From: Bacteroidota bacterium
GTDB lineage: Bacteria > Bacteroidota > Bacteroidia > Bacteroidales > Tannerellaceae
DNA: 64,000 nucleotides
Assembly: GCA_023429375.1 (NCBI GenBank)
Contig: JAEYVY010000007.1
Location: 1 to 64,000, forward strand
Direction: 5' to 3'
Position 1 is the first letter of the stretch, and each line of letters opens with the position of its first letter. Of the stretch, positions 34,851-43,231 are shown in pieces. The notes under the pieces were generated by a model that did no database searches, was not told the origin of the DNA, and worked only from the letters and a program-made list of their open reading frames with translations. The translations under genes were made by a program, and so were the position numbers.

Positions 34851-36080
34851 ATGGTATTAAACTACATCTGGATTGCTTTTTTTCTTATCGCTTTTGTAGT
34901 TGCATTAGGGAAATTGATTTTTGCCGGAGATACGGTTGTATTTACGGATATCATTAATGCTACATTTGATTCGGCAAAAACCGGTTTTGAAGTATCAATC
35001 GGATTGACCGGTGTGTTGACTTTATGGCTTGGTTTAATGAAGATCGGAGAGAGAGGCGGTCTGATACAAGCCTTTGCACGGGCCGCATCACCGATATTCA
35101 GCAAGCTATTCCCGGAACTTCCTCATAACCATCCTGTAACAGGATCCATATTCATGAATTTCTCTGCTAATCTATTGGGATTGGATAATGCGGCCACCCC
35201 CATGGGACTTAAGGCGATGCAACAGCTGCAAGAGTTGAATACAAAAAAAGAATCAGCAAGCAATTCTATGATTATGTTCCTGTGCATCAATGCTTCCGGA
35301 TTGACTATTATACCGATTACAGTCATGATGTACCGGGCACAAATGGGAGCCGTAAATCCTTCAGATGTATTCCTCCCCATCCTGTTAGCTACCTTGAGTT
35401 CAACTTTAGTAGCCGTTCTTGTGGTTTGCTTCAGACAACGGATTAATATATTTCAAAAGAGCTTGATGCTGCTTTTCGGAGGTGTAATCTTGTTTGTTGG
35501 AGGTTTGGGCTGGCTCTTCAATTCGATGGATGATGAACAAGTTTCTTTATATTCGACCATATTCGCTAACGCCTCGTTGTTTTCTATAATATGTCTCTTC
35601 CTAGTTAGCGGAATTAGAAAGAAAATCAATGTCTATGACACGTTTATTGAGGGAGCTAAAGAGGGTTTTCAAACAGCCATTACCATCATCCCTTACTTGG
35701 TGGCCATACTTGTTGGTGTCGGTGTTTTCCGGGCTTCAGGAGCTATGGATTTTTTAATAGAAGGAATACATCTGGCTGTTGCCGGATTAGGCATTGACAC
35801 CCAATTTGTAGGCGGATTACCCACCATCTTTATGAAACCGCTTAGCGGTGGGGGCGCGCGAGGCATGATGATCGATGCTATGCAGGCATACGGAGTGGAT
35901 TCGTTTGTCGGTCGTTTGGCATGTATCGCACAAGGAACTACAGATACGACATTTTATGTCGTTGCACTTTATTTTGGAAGTGTAGGCATACGCAACACTC
36001 GTTATACCGTACAAGCCTCATTATTAGCCGATTTAGCTGGAGCTATTGCCGCAATTGCGGTCACTTATATATTCTTTTAA
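34851..36080 (+). CDS. Fused spore maturation protein A/B-like membrane protein
   Basis: A 409-aa polytopic membrane protein in which SpmA-like and SpmB-like halves are fused. Each half carries a nucleoside-recognition (Gate) domain: the first near 45-150 (GLTGVLTLWLGLMKIGERGG and NLLGLDNAATPMGLKAM), the second near 255-400 (FIEGAKEGFQTAITIIPYLV and KPLSGGGARGMMIDAM). In Bacillus the separate proteins are linked to spore dehydration; in non-sporing Bacteroidetes the role is unknown, possibly small-molecule transport. The ATG at 34851 follows the promoter at 34823. ybeY starts 13 nt after its stop, so the two are probably co-transcribed. Confidence 0.87.
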   Translation: MVLNYIWIAFFLIAFVVALGKLIFAGDTVVFTDIINATFDSAKTGFEVSIGLTGVLTLWLGLMKIGERGGLIQAFARAASPIFSKLFPELPHNHPVTGSIFMNFSANLLGLDNAATPMGLKAMQQLQELNTKKESASNSMIMFLCINASGLTIIPITVMMYRAQMGAVNPSDVFLPILLATLSSTLVAVLVVCFRQRINIFQKSLMLLFGGVILFVGGLGWLFNSMDDEQVSLYSTIFANASLFSIICLFLVSGIRKKINVYDTFIEGAKEGFQTAITIIPYLVAILVGVGVFRASGAMDFLIEGIHLAVAGLGIDTQFVGGLPTIFMKPLSGGGARGMMIDAMQAYGVDSFVGRLACIAQGTTDTTFYVVALYFGSVGIRNTRYTVQASLLADLAGAIAAIAVTYIFF

Positions 36081-36093
36081 ATACAAAGACGAT

Positions 36094-36531
36094 ATGGCTA
36101 TTTCATATTATGCAGAAGACGTAAAATCGCCTGATATAAAAAAACGAACGGTGAGCGCCTGGATTAAATCTGTTGCCGAAACATACGGAAAACGGACAGG
36201 AGATATCAGCTACATCTTTTGTTCTGACGAGAAGATTTTAGAAGTAAACCGTCAGTACTTACAACATGATTACTATACGGATATTATTACGTTTGATTAT
36301 ACCGTTGGGGATGTCATCTCCGGCGATTTATTTATCAGTCTCGATACCGTTAAAACGAATGCAGAAAAATTCAATACACCCTACGTTGAAGAACTTCATA
36401 GAACAATTATCCATGGGGTCTTACATCTTTGTGGGATTAACGACAAAGGACCAGGCGAGCGTGAAATCATGGAGGAGAATGAAAATAAGGCATTAGCCAT
36501 GCTTCCAAAAGAAATTCTCGCAGCTAAATAG
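36094..36531 (+). CDS. ybeY: Endoribonuclease YbeY
   Basis: A 145-aa metal-dependent RNase involved in rRNA maturation and ribosome quality control. The family sequence ISYIFCSDEKILEVNRQYL and the strand DIITFDY are present, as is the metal site HGVLHLCGIND. The first two His ligands match the canonical HGxLHLxGyDH motif, but the third His is replaced by Asp. The start at 36094 is chosen over an upstream in-frame ATG that lies inside the previous gene. mnmG follows after a 77-nt gap in which no promoter was recognised. Confidence 0.9.
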   Translation: MAISYYAEDVKSPDIKKRTVSAWIKSVAETYGKRTGDISYIFCSDEKILEVNRQYLQHDYYTDIITFDYTVGDVISGDLFISLDTVKTNAEKFNTPYVEELHRTIIHGVLHLCGINDKGPGEREIMEENENKALAMLPKEILAAK

Positions 36532-36608
36532 GCTTCCCGATTGTTATATACAGAATAGGTAAAGGCAAAACGATTTTTTAGGACTTAATAGATACAGGAT
36601 AAAGGAAA

Positions 36609-38486
36609 ATGGATTTTAAATACGATGTAATTGTTGTTGGTGCCGGACATGCCGGTTGTGAAGCAGCTGCGGCAGCTGCGAATATGGGCTCGAAGACCTT
36701 ATTGATCACAATGGACATGGGTAAAATTGCTCAAATGAGTTGCAACCCCGCTGTTGGTGGGATTGCAAAAGGACAGATTGTTCGTGAGATCGATGCATTA
36801 GGAGGTTATATGGGAATTGTGACCGATATGACATCCATTCAATTTCGCATTCTAAACCGAAGCAAAGGGCCTGCTATGTGGAGCCCACGTGCACAAAGCG
36901 ACAGAAACAGATATAGTGAATACTGGAGAGGCATATTAGAAAACTTGCCGAATCTATACATGTGGCAGGATATGGTTCGCGAACTAATCATTAAAGATGG
37001 TGTTGTTTGCGGAGTGAAGACATTTCTGAATGTGGAATTCTCGGCAAAATCAGTAGTTCTAACGAATGGAACATTCCTAAACGGACTTATGCATATTGGC
37101 AAGACCAAGCTTAGTGGCGGACGTATTTCAGAGCCGACGGCTACAGGATTGACCGAACAATTACTCACATTTGGGTTCAAAGCAGACCGCATGAAGACGG
37201 GAACCCCAGTGCGTATTGACGGAAGGACCGTGCATTTTGAGGAGATGGGAGAACAACCCGGCGAGCACGATTTCCATAAGTTCTCTTATATGGATCACAA
37301 ACCTCACAACCTAAAACAACTTAGTTGTTGGACATGCTATACCAACGAGGCCTGTCATGAAGTACTTCGCGAAGGGCTTCCTGATTCGCCCTTATATAAT
37401 GGACAGATTGAAAGTATTGGTCCTCGTTACTGTCCAAGTATAGAAACGAAGATTGTTACGTTTGCAGACAAAACATCTCATCAGCTATTTTTGGAACCTG
37501 AAGGTGAAACAACACAAGAGTATTATCTCAACGGATTCTCTTCATCTTTACCATTGGATGTTCAGCTACGTGCGTTGCAAAAAATCCCGGCATTCCGTGA
37601 TGTACATATTTATCGTCCCGGATATGCAATAGAATACGATTTCTTTGATCCGACACAGTTGCATCATACACTGGAGACTAAATTAATTGACAATCTCTTC
37701 TTCGCTGGTCAAATAAACGGAACCACAGGATATGAAGAAGCAGGAGGCCAAGGATTAATAGCAGGTATAAATGCTCATCAAAAATGTCATGGACTTAAGC
37801 CTTTTGTATTAGGAAGAGACGAAGCCTATATTGGCGTACTAATTGACGACCTTGTAACAAAAGGAGTAGACGAACCTTATCGTATGTTTACTTCTCGCGC
37901 CGAATACCGCATACTGCTTAGACAAGATGATGCAGACATGCGTTTAACAGAAAAAGGGTACGAATTAGGATTAGCTAAGCAAGACCGTTATAACCTCCTC
38001 ATAGAGAAAAAAACATATCGCGACGCGATTATCTCTTTTGTTGAAAACTATTCTATCAAGGCCCAATACATCAATGAGGGGTTAGAAAAAATCGGGACAA
38101 CTCCCCTAACCCATGGATGCAAACTAAAAGATCTGGTTTTACGTCCGCAATTAACGCTTCAAGCTTTGGCCGAACTAGTACCCGCTTTGAAAGCAGAGAT
38201 GGAAAAAGTTCCGGTTTCTAGAAGGGAGGAAATTATCGAAGCAGCTGAGATATTAATCAAGTACAGCGGATACATAAAGCGAGAACAAATCATCGCCGAC
38301 AAAATAAACCGATTGGAGAATATTCGAATTAAAGACAAATTCGACTACAACAGCATTCAATCTTTATCGACCGAGGCCAGACAAAAGCTCACCCGAATTA
38401 ACCCGGAAACCATCGCGCAAGCGAGCAGAATCCCGGGAATATCCCCGAGCGACATCAACATCCTACTGGTCCTTCTGGGCAGATAA
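36609..38486 (+). CDS. mnmG: tRNA modification enzyme MnmG (GidA)
   Basis: This 625-aa FAD-dependent enzyme works with MnmE to make 5-carboxymethylaminomethyl uridine at the tRNA wobble position. The dinucleotide-binding motif VVGAGHAGCEAA starts at residue 10. The conserved CNPAVGGIAKGQ, the folate/active-site region with SCWTCYTNEACHE, and the FAD motif GYEEAGGQGLIAGINA follow. The C-terminal helical domain (about 545-625) contacts tRNA and MnmE. Normal length. Its stop lies 7 bp before a parS centromere site; mnmG is often found near replication origins in bacteria. Confidence 0.96.
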   Translation: MDFKYDVIVVGAGHAGCEAAAAAANMGSKTLLITMDMGKIAQMSCNPAVGGIAKGQIVREIDALGGYMGIVTDMTSIQFRILNRSKGPAMWSPRAQSDRNRYSEYWRGILENLPNLYMWQDMVRELIIKDGVVCGVKTFLNVEFSAKSVVLTNGTFLNGLMHIGKTKLSGGRISEPTATGLTEQLLTFGFKADRMKTGTPVRIDGRTVHFEEMGEQPGEHDFHKFSYMDHKPHNLKQLSCWTCYTNEACHEVLREGLPDSPLYNGQIESIGPRYCPSIETKIVTFADKTSHQLFLEPEGETTQEYYLNGFSSSLPLDVQLRALQKIPAFRDVHIYRPGYAIEYDFFDPTQLHHTLETKLIDNLFFAGQINGTTGYEEAGGQGLIAGINAHQKCHGLKPFVLGRDEAYIGVLIDDLVTKGVDEPYRMFTSRAEYRILLRQDDADMRLTEKGYELGLAKQDRYNLLIEKKTYRDAIISFVENYSIKAQYINEGLEKIGTTPLTHGCKLKDLVLRPQLTLQALAELVPALKAEMEKVPVSRREEIIEAAEILIKYSGYIKREQIIADKINRLENIRIKDKFDYNSIQSLSTEARQKLTRINPETIAQASRIPGISPSDINILLVLLGR

Positions 38487-38493
38487 ATCAAAT

Positions 38494-38509
38494 TGTTCCA
38501 CGTGAAACA
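38494..38509. promoter_or_regulatory. parS centromere site (ParB/Spo0J binding)
   Basis: TGTTCCACGTGAAACA is an exact match to the chromosomal parS consensus TGTTnCACGTGAAACA. It is followed directly by TGTTTCAC (38510-38517), a second half-site that forms a 16-bp perfect palindrome with the preceding GTGAAACA. It occupies the short gap between the mnmG stop and the uvrC start. ParB loads here to organise and segregate the origin region. Confidence 0.85.
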
Positions 38510-38531
38510 TGTTTCACAAAAGAATCGAAAG

Positions 38532-40379
38532 ATGAGCGAGTTAAACAAAAATACTGAAGTAAAACTTAGCATACAGAGCACAAAGGAAAGGATCCAAACA
38601 ATCCTTTCCGCACTGCCTGATAGCCCAGGCTGCTACCAGTATTTCGACGAAAGAGGAACGATTATTTACGTAGGTAAAGCAAAGAATCTAAAGAAAAGAG
38701 TAAGTTCTTATTTCAACAAAGAACACGACAACAATAAGACCCGAGTATTAGTAAAACAAATACGGGATATAAAATATATTGTGGTCGATACAGAGGAAGA
38801 TGCGCTTTTACTCGAGAACAATTTAATAAAACAACATAGGCCTCGATACAATGTTTTATTAAAAGACGACAAGACCTATCCTTCTATCGTAGTAAAAAAC
38901 GAATATTTTCCGAGAGTATTTCAGACAAGGAATATTGTTCGCGACGGCTCTCAATATTATGGCCCCTACTCTTCTGTTTATACTGCCAAAGTAATGCTTC
39001 AGATGATTAAGGAGCTATACCCTATTCGAACATGCAAATACCCTCTCACTCCAGAGTCAATAGCACAAGGAAGATATAAACTATGTTTAGAGTATCACAT
39101 TAAACGCTGCAAGGCTCCTTGTGAAGGATTACAAACAAACGAAGAGTATCTCAAAAACATTAGTGAAGTAAAAGAGATTCTAAAAGGGAATATTTCAACG
39201 GTAGCCAAACTCTTATATGAAGAGATGCAATCCTTAGCTGCAGAACTGCGCTTTGAAGAAGCTCAAAAAGTAAAAGAGAAGTATGAGGTTATAGAAAACT
39301 ATCGGGCCAAATCGACTGTTGTAACCCCAATGCTAACCAATATCGATGTTTTTTCATATGCAGAGAACGAAAAGTCAGCGTATATAAACTATCTACATAT
39401 TGGAAACGGAGCCATTGTACAAGCCTACACCTTTGAATACAGGAAAAAACTGGATGAAGCAAAGGAAGAACTGCTTGCCATGGGTATTATTGAAATGCGT
39501 AGCCGCTTTAAAAGCACGGCTAAAGAGATAATAGCTCCTTTCGAACCAGAGATGAACTTGGAAGGCATTACGATTACCATTCCACAGCGTGGAGATAAAA
39601 AGAAGTTACTTGAGCTTTCGGAAATGAACGTCAAGCAGTATAAAGTAGACAAACTTAAGCAAGCAGAAAAACTAAATCCTGAACAAAGAAGTACTCGTTT
39701 GCTTAAAGAGATACAAAACCAGCTGCATTTGGATAAACTTCCTGTACATATTGAGTGTTTCGACAATTCAAATATACAAGGAAGCGATGCAGTAGCAGCT
39801 TGCGTTGTTTTTAAGATGGGAAAACCTTCTAAAAAGGACTATAGGAAATACAATATTAAGTCTGTTGAAGGTCCTGACGATTATGCCTCCATGCGTGAAG
39901 TAGTCTACAGAAGATACAAACGCCTGTTAGAAGAAGGCACTCCCCTGCCCGATTTAATAATTACAGACGGAGGAAAAGGACAAATGGAAGTAGTTCGTGA
40001 AGTGATTGAGGATGTCTTACAGATTAAAATTCCTATTGCTGGTCTTGCTAAAGATAAAAAACACCGCACTTCCGAATTCCTTTTCGGTTTTCCACCGGAA
40101 CCTGTTGGATTAGTTCAAAAAAGTTCTTTGTTTCATCTCTTAGAGCAAATGCAGAACGAAGTACACCGTTTTGCCATTTCTTTCCACAAAGATAAGCGCA
40201 GTAAAAGACAAACGGCTTCAGAATTGGATACAATAAAAGGTATAGGAGATAAAACAAAAACCGTACTTTTACGTGAGTTTAAGAGTGTGAAAAGAATTCG
40301 TGAAGCAACGATTGAAGAGCTTACGAAGATTATAGGCGAATCCAAAGCCCGTTTAATCAAAGAAAGTATAAGTAAATAA
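38532..40379 (+). CDS. uvrC: Excinuclease ABC subunit C (UvrC)
   Basis: A 615-aa nucleotide excision repair endonuclease that cuts both sides of a lesion marked by UvrAB. Domains run in the standard order: GIY-YIG nuclease near 25-100 (GCYQYFDERGTIIYVGKAKN), cysteine-containing region near 165-195, UVR domain near 205-245 (AAELRFEEAQKVKEKYEVIE), RNase H-like nuclease near 370-525, and tandem helix-hairpin-helix motifs at the C-terminus (DTIKGIGDKTKTVLL). The ATG at 38532 is preferred; an in-frame TTG at 38493 would translate through parS. dtd starts 4 nt after its stop. Confidence 0.95.
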   Translation: MSELNKNTEVKLSIQSTKERIQTILSALPDSPGCYQYFDERGTIIYVGKAKNLKKRVSSYFNKEHDNNKTRVLVKQIRDIKYIVVDTEEDALLLENNLIKQHRPRYNVLLKDDKTYPSIVVKNEYFPRVFQTRNIVRDGSQYYGPYSSVYTAKVMLQMIKELYPIRTCKYPLTPESIAQGRYKLCLEYHIKRCKAPCEGLQTNEEYLKNISEVKEILKGNISTVAKLLYEEMQSLAAELRFEEAQKVKEKYEVIENYRAKSTVVTPMLTNIDVFSYAENEKSAYINYLHIGNGAIVQAYTFEYRKKLDEAKEELLAMGIIEMRSRFKSTAKEIIAPFEPEMNLEGITITIPQRGDKKKLLELSEMNVKQYKVDKLKQAEKLNPEQRSTRLLKEIQNQLHLDKLPVHIECFDNSNIQGSDAVAACVVFKMGKPSKKDYRKYNIKSVEGPDDYASMREVVYRRYKRLLEEGTPLPDLIITDGGKGQMEVVREVIEDVLQIKIPIAGLAKDKKHRTSEFLFGFPPEPVGLVQKSSLFHLLEQMQNEVHRFAISFHKDKRSKRQTASELDTIKGIGDKTKTVLLREFKSVKRIREATIEELTKIIGESKARLIKESISK

Positions 40380-40383
40380 TAAC

Positions 40384-40836
40384 ATGCGAACGGTTATTCA
40401 ACGTGTTAAATACTGCTCTGTAACAATAAATGGAACAGTAAAATCAAAAATTGGACAAGGTTTATTAGTCCTATTAGGTATAGAAGACAGAGATTCTGCG
40501 GAAGATATCAGCTGGCTGACCAAAAAGATAGTCGGATTGAGGATTTTTGATGATGAGAATGGGGTGATGAATTTGTCTGTGAAAGATATAGACGGAGAAA
40601 TTATGGTAGTCAGCCAATTTACACTTCATGCATCTACAAAAAAAGGGAACAGGCCCTCCTATATTCATGCTTCAAAACCAGATGTAGCTATTCCCCTTTA
40701 TGAAGCTTTTTGTGAAGAGATGAGCATACAGCTTGAAAAAAGAGTACAGACCGGAGAATTTGGAGCTGACATGAAGGTAGAACTCTTGAACGACGGACCA
40801 GTAACAATAATTATAGACTCTCACAATAAGGAATAA
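40384..40836 (+). CDS. dtd: D-aminoacyl-tRNA deacylase
   Basis: A 150-aa proofreading enzyme that hydrolyses D-amino acids (and glycine) mischarged onto tRNA. The two signature motifs are present: SQFTLHAST near residue 79 and the cross-subunit NDGPVT near 138, which carries the Gly-cisPro equivalent (GP) that excludes L-amino acids. Length is that of bacterial DTD. It sits between uvrC (4 nt upstream) and the MazG-like gene (1 nt downstream), so it is surely part of the uvrC-dtd-mazG-deoC transcript. Confidence 0.95.
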   Translation: MRTVIQRVKYCSVTINGTVKSKIGQGLLVLLGIEDRDSAEDISWLTKKIVGLRIFDDENGVMNLSVKDIDGEIMVVSQFTLHASTKKGNRPSYIHASKPDVAIPLYEAFCEEMSIQLEKRVQTGEFGADMKVELLNDGPVTIIIDSHNKE

Positions 40837-40837
40837 A

Positions 40838-41173
40838 ATGGCAGAATTATCAATTCAAGAGGCTCAGAATAAAGTAGACGAATGGATTAAGACCTATGGC
40901 GTACGTTATTTTAATGAGCTAACAAATATGGCTATACTGACGGAAGAAGTTGGTGAATTAGCTCGTGTGATAGTGCGTACCTATGGTGAACAATCTTTCA
41001 AAGAAAGTGATAAAAAGAACAATCTGGCAGACGAGATGGCCGATGTATTATGGGTTCTTCTCTGTCTTGCTAATCAAACCGGAGTAGATCTGACTGCTGC
41101 ATTTGAAAAGAATTTGGAGAAAAAGACCGCTCGTGATAAGGAAAGACATAAAAACAATTCAAAATTAAAATAA
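40838..41173 (+). CDS. MazG-like nucleotide pyrophosphohydrolase
   Basis: A 111-aa single-domain all-alpha NTP pyrophosphohydrolase of the MazG superfamily. The metal-binding EExxE pattern appears as TEEVGELARV near residue 36, with the second half LADEMADVLWVL near 63. Full-length E. coli MazG has two such domains; this is the short type. It probably removes pyrophosphate from non-canonical or excess nucleotides, which fits its place between dtd (1 nt) and deoC (1 nt) in a nucleotide and fidelity operon. Confidence 0.88.
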   Translation: MAELSIQEAQNKVDEWIKTYGVRYFNELTNMAILTEEVGELARVIVRTYGEQSFKESDKKNNLADEMADVLWVLLCLANQTGVDLTAAFEKNLEKKTARDKERHKNNSKLK

Positions 41174-41174
41174 G

Positions 41175-42038
41175 ATGGACAAGTATCAAGAAGCTTTTGC
41201 AAAGTTCAAAGCTCCAGCATCCGATGCGGAGATTAGTAAAGAAGTAGCGCAAATCGTAAAAGAGAATTCCTCTAAATATTTCACAGCTGATGTTTTAAAA
41301 ACTATACATGGACTGATAGATTTGACATCTCTAACGAGCTTAGACACCAAAGAGAGCATTTGGAAATTAGTAGAAAAGGTAAATAATTATGAAGGAACAA
41401 GACCCGATGTATCGAGCGTAGCAGCCATCTGTACCTATCCTCTATTTGTTGATACCGTAAAACAAGCATTAACAGCACAAGACGTAAATATTGCTGCTGT
41501 ATCAGCCGGTTTCCCTTCGTCACAGACATTTATTGAGGTTAAGATAGCAGAAACTAGCTTGGCTGTAATGAATGGAGCTGATGAAATAGATATCGTGCTA
41601 AATCTAGGTTATTTCATGGAAGAAAACTATGAGGAATTGGCCGAAGAAATAGCTGAAATCAAACAAGCATGTCGCGATGCTAAATTGAAGGTTATACTTG
41701 AAACTGGTGCATTGGTAAAAGCTGAGTTTATTCAAAAAGCAGCCATTATAGCGATCTATTCTGGGGCTGATTTCATTAAGACATCAACTGGAAAAGGATT
41801 CCCCGGAACAACTCCAGAAGCAGTATACACCTTGTGTAAGGTAATCAAAACTTATAATGAAATCACAGGTCGTAAGATAGGAATCAAAGTATCAGGAGGC
41901 GTAAAATCGGCTGAAGACGCTGTTACTTATTATACAATCGTTAGTGAGATTCTTGGAAAAGAATGGCTGAATAAAGAGTTATTCCGTATTGGGGCATCCA
42001 GCCTACTTGACGATATTGAAAATCGTCTTGGTAAATAA
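41175..42038 (+). CDS. deoC: Deoxyribose-phosphate aldolase
   Basis: A 287-aa class I aldolase that splits 2-deoxyribose 5-phosphate into glyceraldehyde 3-phosphate and acetaldehyde in deoxynucleoside catabolism. Barrel motifs are visible in order: AAVSAGFPSSQT, GADEIDIVLNLGYF (catalytic Asp region), LKVILETGAL, the Schiff-base lysine segment FIKTSTGKGFPG and the late lysine GIKVSGGVKS. It is about 30 residues longer than E. coli DeoC, with an N-terminal helical extension. It ends the operon; a strong terminator follows. Confidence 0.93.
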   Translation: MDKYQEAFAKFKAPASDAEISKEVAQIVKENSSKYFTADVLKTIHGLIDLTSLTSLDTKESIWKLVEKVNNYEGTRPDVSSVAAICTYPLFVDTVKQALTAQDVNIAAVSAGFPSSQTFIEVKIAETSLAVMNGADEIDIVLNLGYFMEENYEELAEEIAEIKQACRDAKLKVILETGALVKAEFIQKAAIIAIYSGADFIKTSTGKGFPGTTPEAVYTLCKVIKTYNEITGRKIGIKVSGGVKSAEDAVTYYTIVSEILGKEWLNKELFRIGASSLLDDIENRLGK

Positions 42039-42058
42039 AAAAAAGCTATATATAAAAT

Positions 42059-42107
42059 AAAACAATCTATCTTACAAGGTCATATCCTTACTAAGATAGA
42101 TTGTTTT
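42059..42107. terminator. Bidirectional terminator after deoC
   Basis: A perfect 15-bp stem (AAAACAATCTATCTT pairing with AAGATAGATTGTTTT) closes a 19-nt loop, with a T-run on one side and A-runs on the other. It lies between convergent deoC and the prenyl synthase gene and should serve both. Confidence 0.88.
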
Positions 42108-42155
42108 TATGTATATCCTATTCAATAATAAGAGAAAATAGTCTAAATAAAGACC

Positions 42156-43130
42156 CTACTTCTTTCTATTGATTATATAATCTGCCAATAAACACAAAGC
42201 ATCTTTTGCTTCTGATGATGGTAGCTTTTCAAGCAATTCTTTTGCTTTATTGTGATAGTATTCCATACGCGATTCAGCATAAGCGATACCCCCATTTTCT
42301 TTGGCAAAAGAAATTAATTTATCAATATTCTCTTGTGTAAAATCACGAGCATTAATGATGGCTCTCATCTGATCTGACAAGTCTTTATCTGCTGTTCTAA
42401 GTGCATATAATAAGGGTAATGTCACTTTCCCTTCACGAATATCATTCCCTGTTGGTTTACCGATATTTGTATTCTTATCGTAATCAAAAATATCGTCACG
42501 AATTTGGAAACTATAACCTAACAGATTACCAAATTCACGACATAATTGTATAGTTTCGGCATCTGCTCCAGCTGTAATAGCGCCTATTTCGGTACAGGCT
42601 GATAAGAGTGTAGCTGTCTTTTTTTCAATCACTCTGAGGTAACTTGCTTCATCTATAATGATTTCTTCGGCTACTTCTAGTTGCCAAATTTCACCTTCTG
42701 ATAGGTCTCGCCCAAGTTTAGATACAATACCAATAACATTGAGATTTCCCGTAAAAGTTGAGCGAATCAAGGCTGTAGCTAAGACATAGTCGCCAACTAA
42801 TACGGAGATTCGATTATCAAATAGGGCATTTAGTGAAGGTACTCCCCTACGCTCTTTTGTTTCATCTATTACGTCATCATGGATTAGAGTTGCTGTGTGT
42901 AACAATTCTAAGAAAACAGCAGAATTTATGGTATGATCAGTAATTTGACCGGTTGCTTTAGCGGTAAGCAGTACTAAAAGCGGTCGAACATGTTTGCCTG
43001 TGGCATCTAAAATTTGCTCGATGGCAGCCTGTAATCTAGGAGTATTGCTTTGTAAGGATGAACGAAAGTCTTCCTTAAATCGTTCAAATTCTGCTGCTAC
43101 TGGCTGTTCTATTAATTTTCTTACTTCCAT
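42156..43130 (-). CDS. Trans-polyprenyl diphosphate synthase
   Basis: A 324-aa all-helical prenyltransferase with both aspartate-rich motifs, DDVID near residue 85 (in LIHDDVIDETKERRGVPS) and DDIFD near 213 (in QIRDDIFDYDKN). Length and the surrounding sequence resemble medium or long-chain synthases such as octaprenyl diphosphate synthase, which would supply the menaquinone side chain; chain length cannot be fixed by eye. The start is the ATG at 43130, supported by a TAnnTTTG promoter at 43151-43158. Divergent from polA. Confidence 0.9.
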   Translation of the reverse strand: MEVRKLIEQPVAAEFERFKEDFRSSLQSNTPRLQAAIEQILDATGKHVRPLLVLLTAKATGQITDHTINSAVFLELLHTATLIHDDVIDETKERRGVPSLNALFDNRISVLVGDYVLATALIRSTFTGNLNVIGIVSKLGRDLSEGEIWQLEVAEEIIIDEASYLRVIEKKTATLLSACTEIGAITAGADAETIQLCREFGNLLGYSFQIRDDIFDYDKNTNIGKPTGNDIREGKVTLPLLYALRTADKDLSDQMRAIINARDFTQENIDKLISFAKENGGIAYAESRMEYYHNKAKELLEKLPSSEAKDALCLLADYIINRKK

Positions 43131-43150
43131 AATGTATTGAAACAATAAGG

Positions 43151-43158
43151 CAAAATTA
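43151..43158 (-). promoter_or_regulatory. -7 promoter element for the prenyl synthase gene
   Basis: On the minus strand this reads TAATTTTG (TAnnTTTG), 20 bp upstream of the ATG at 43130. Confidence 0.55.
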
Positions 43159-43231
43159 GCAAAAACAATCAAGTCCACGAGTTTTTTAGTACATTTACAA
43201 ATCAATGTCTTACTAAAACGTGTTAAAAGTG

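Noticed and set aside
38493..38531. N-terminal extension of uvrC from a TTG
   Set aside because: It would translate through parS, and UvrC homologs start close to the GIY-YIG domain; the ATG at 38532 fits better.
42012..42155. tRNA or other stable RNA between deoC and the prenyl synthase gene
   Set aside because: The only structure is a single long hairpin with a T-run, which is a terminator; no cloverleaf or TΨC-like sequence is present.
43185..43195. TACATTTA as a polA promoter -7 element
   Set aside because: It lacks the final G of TAnnTTTG and has no clear -33 partner; polA probably has a promoter nearby, but this match is too weak.
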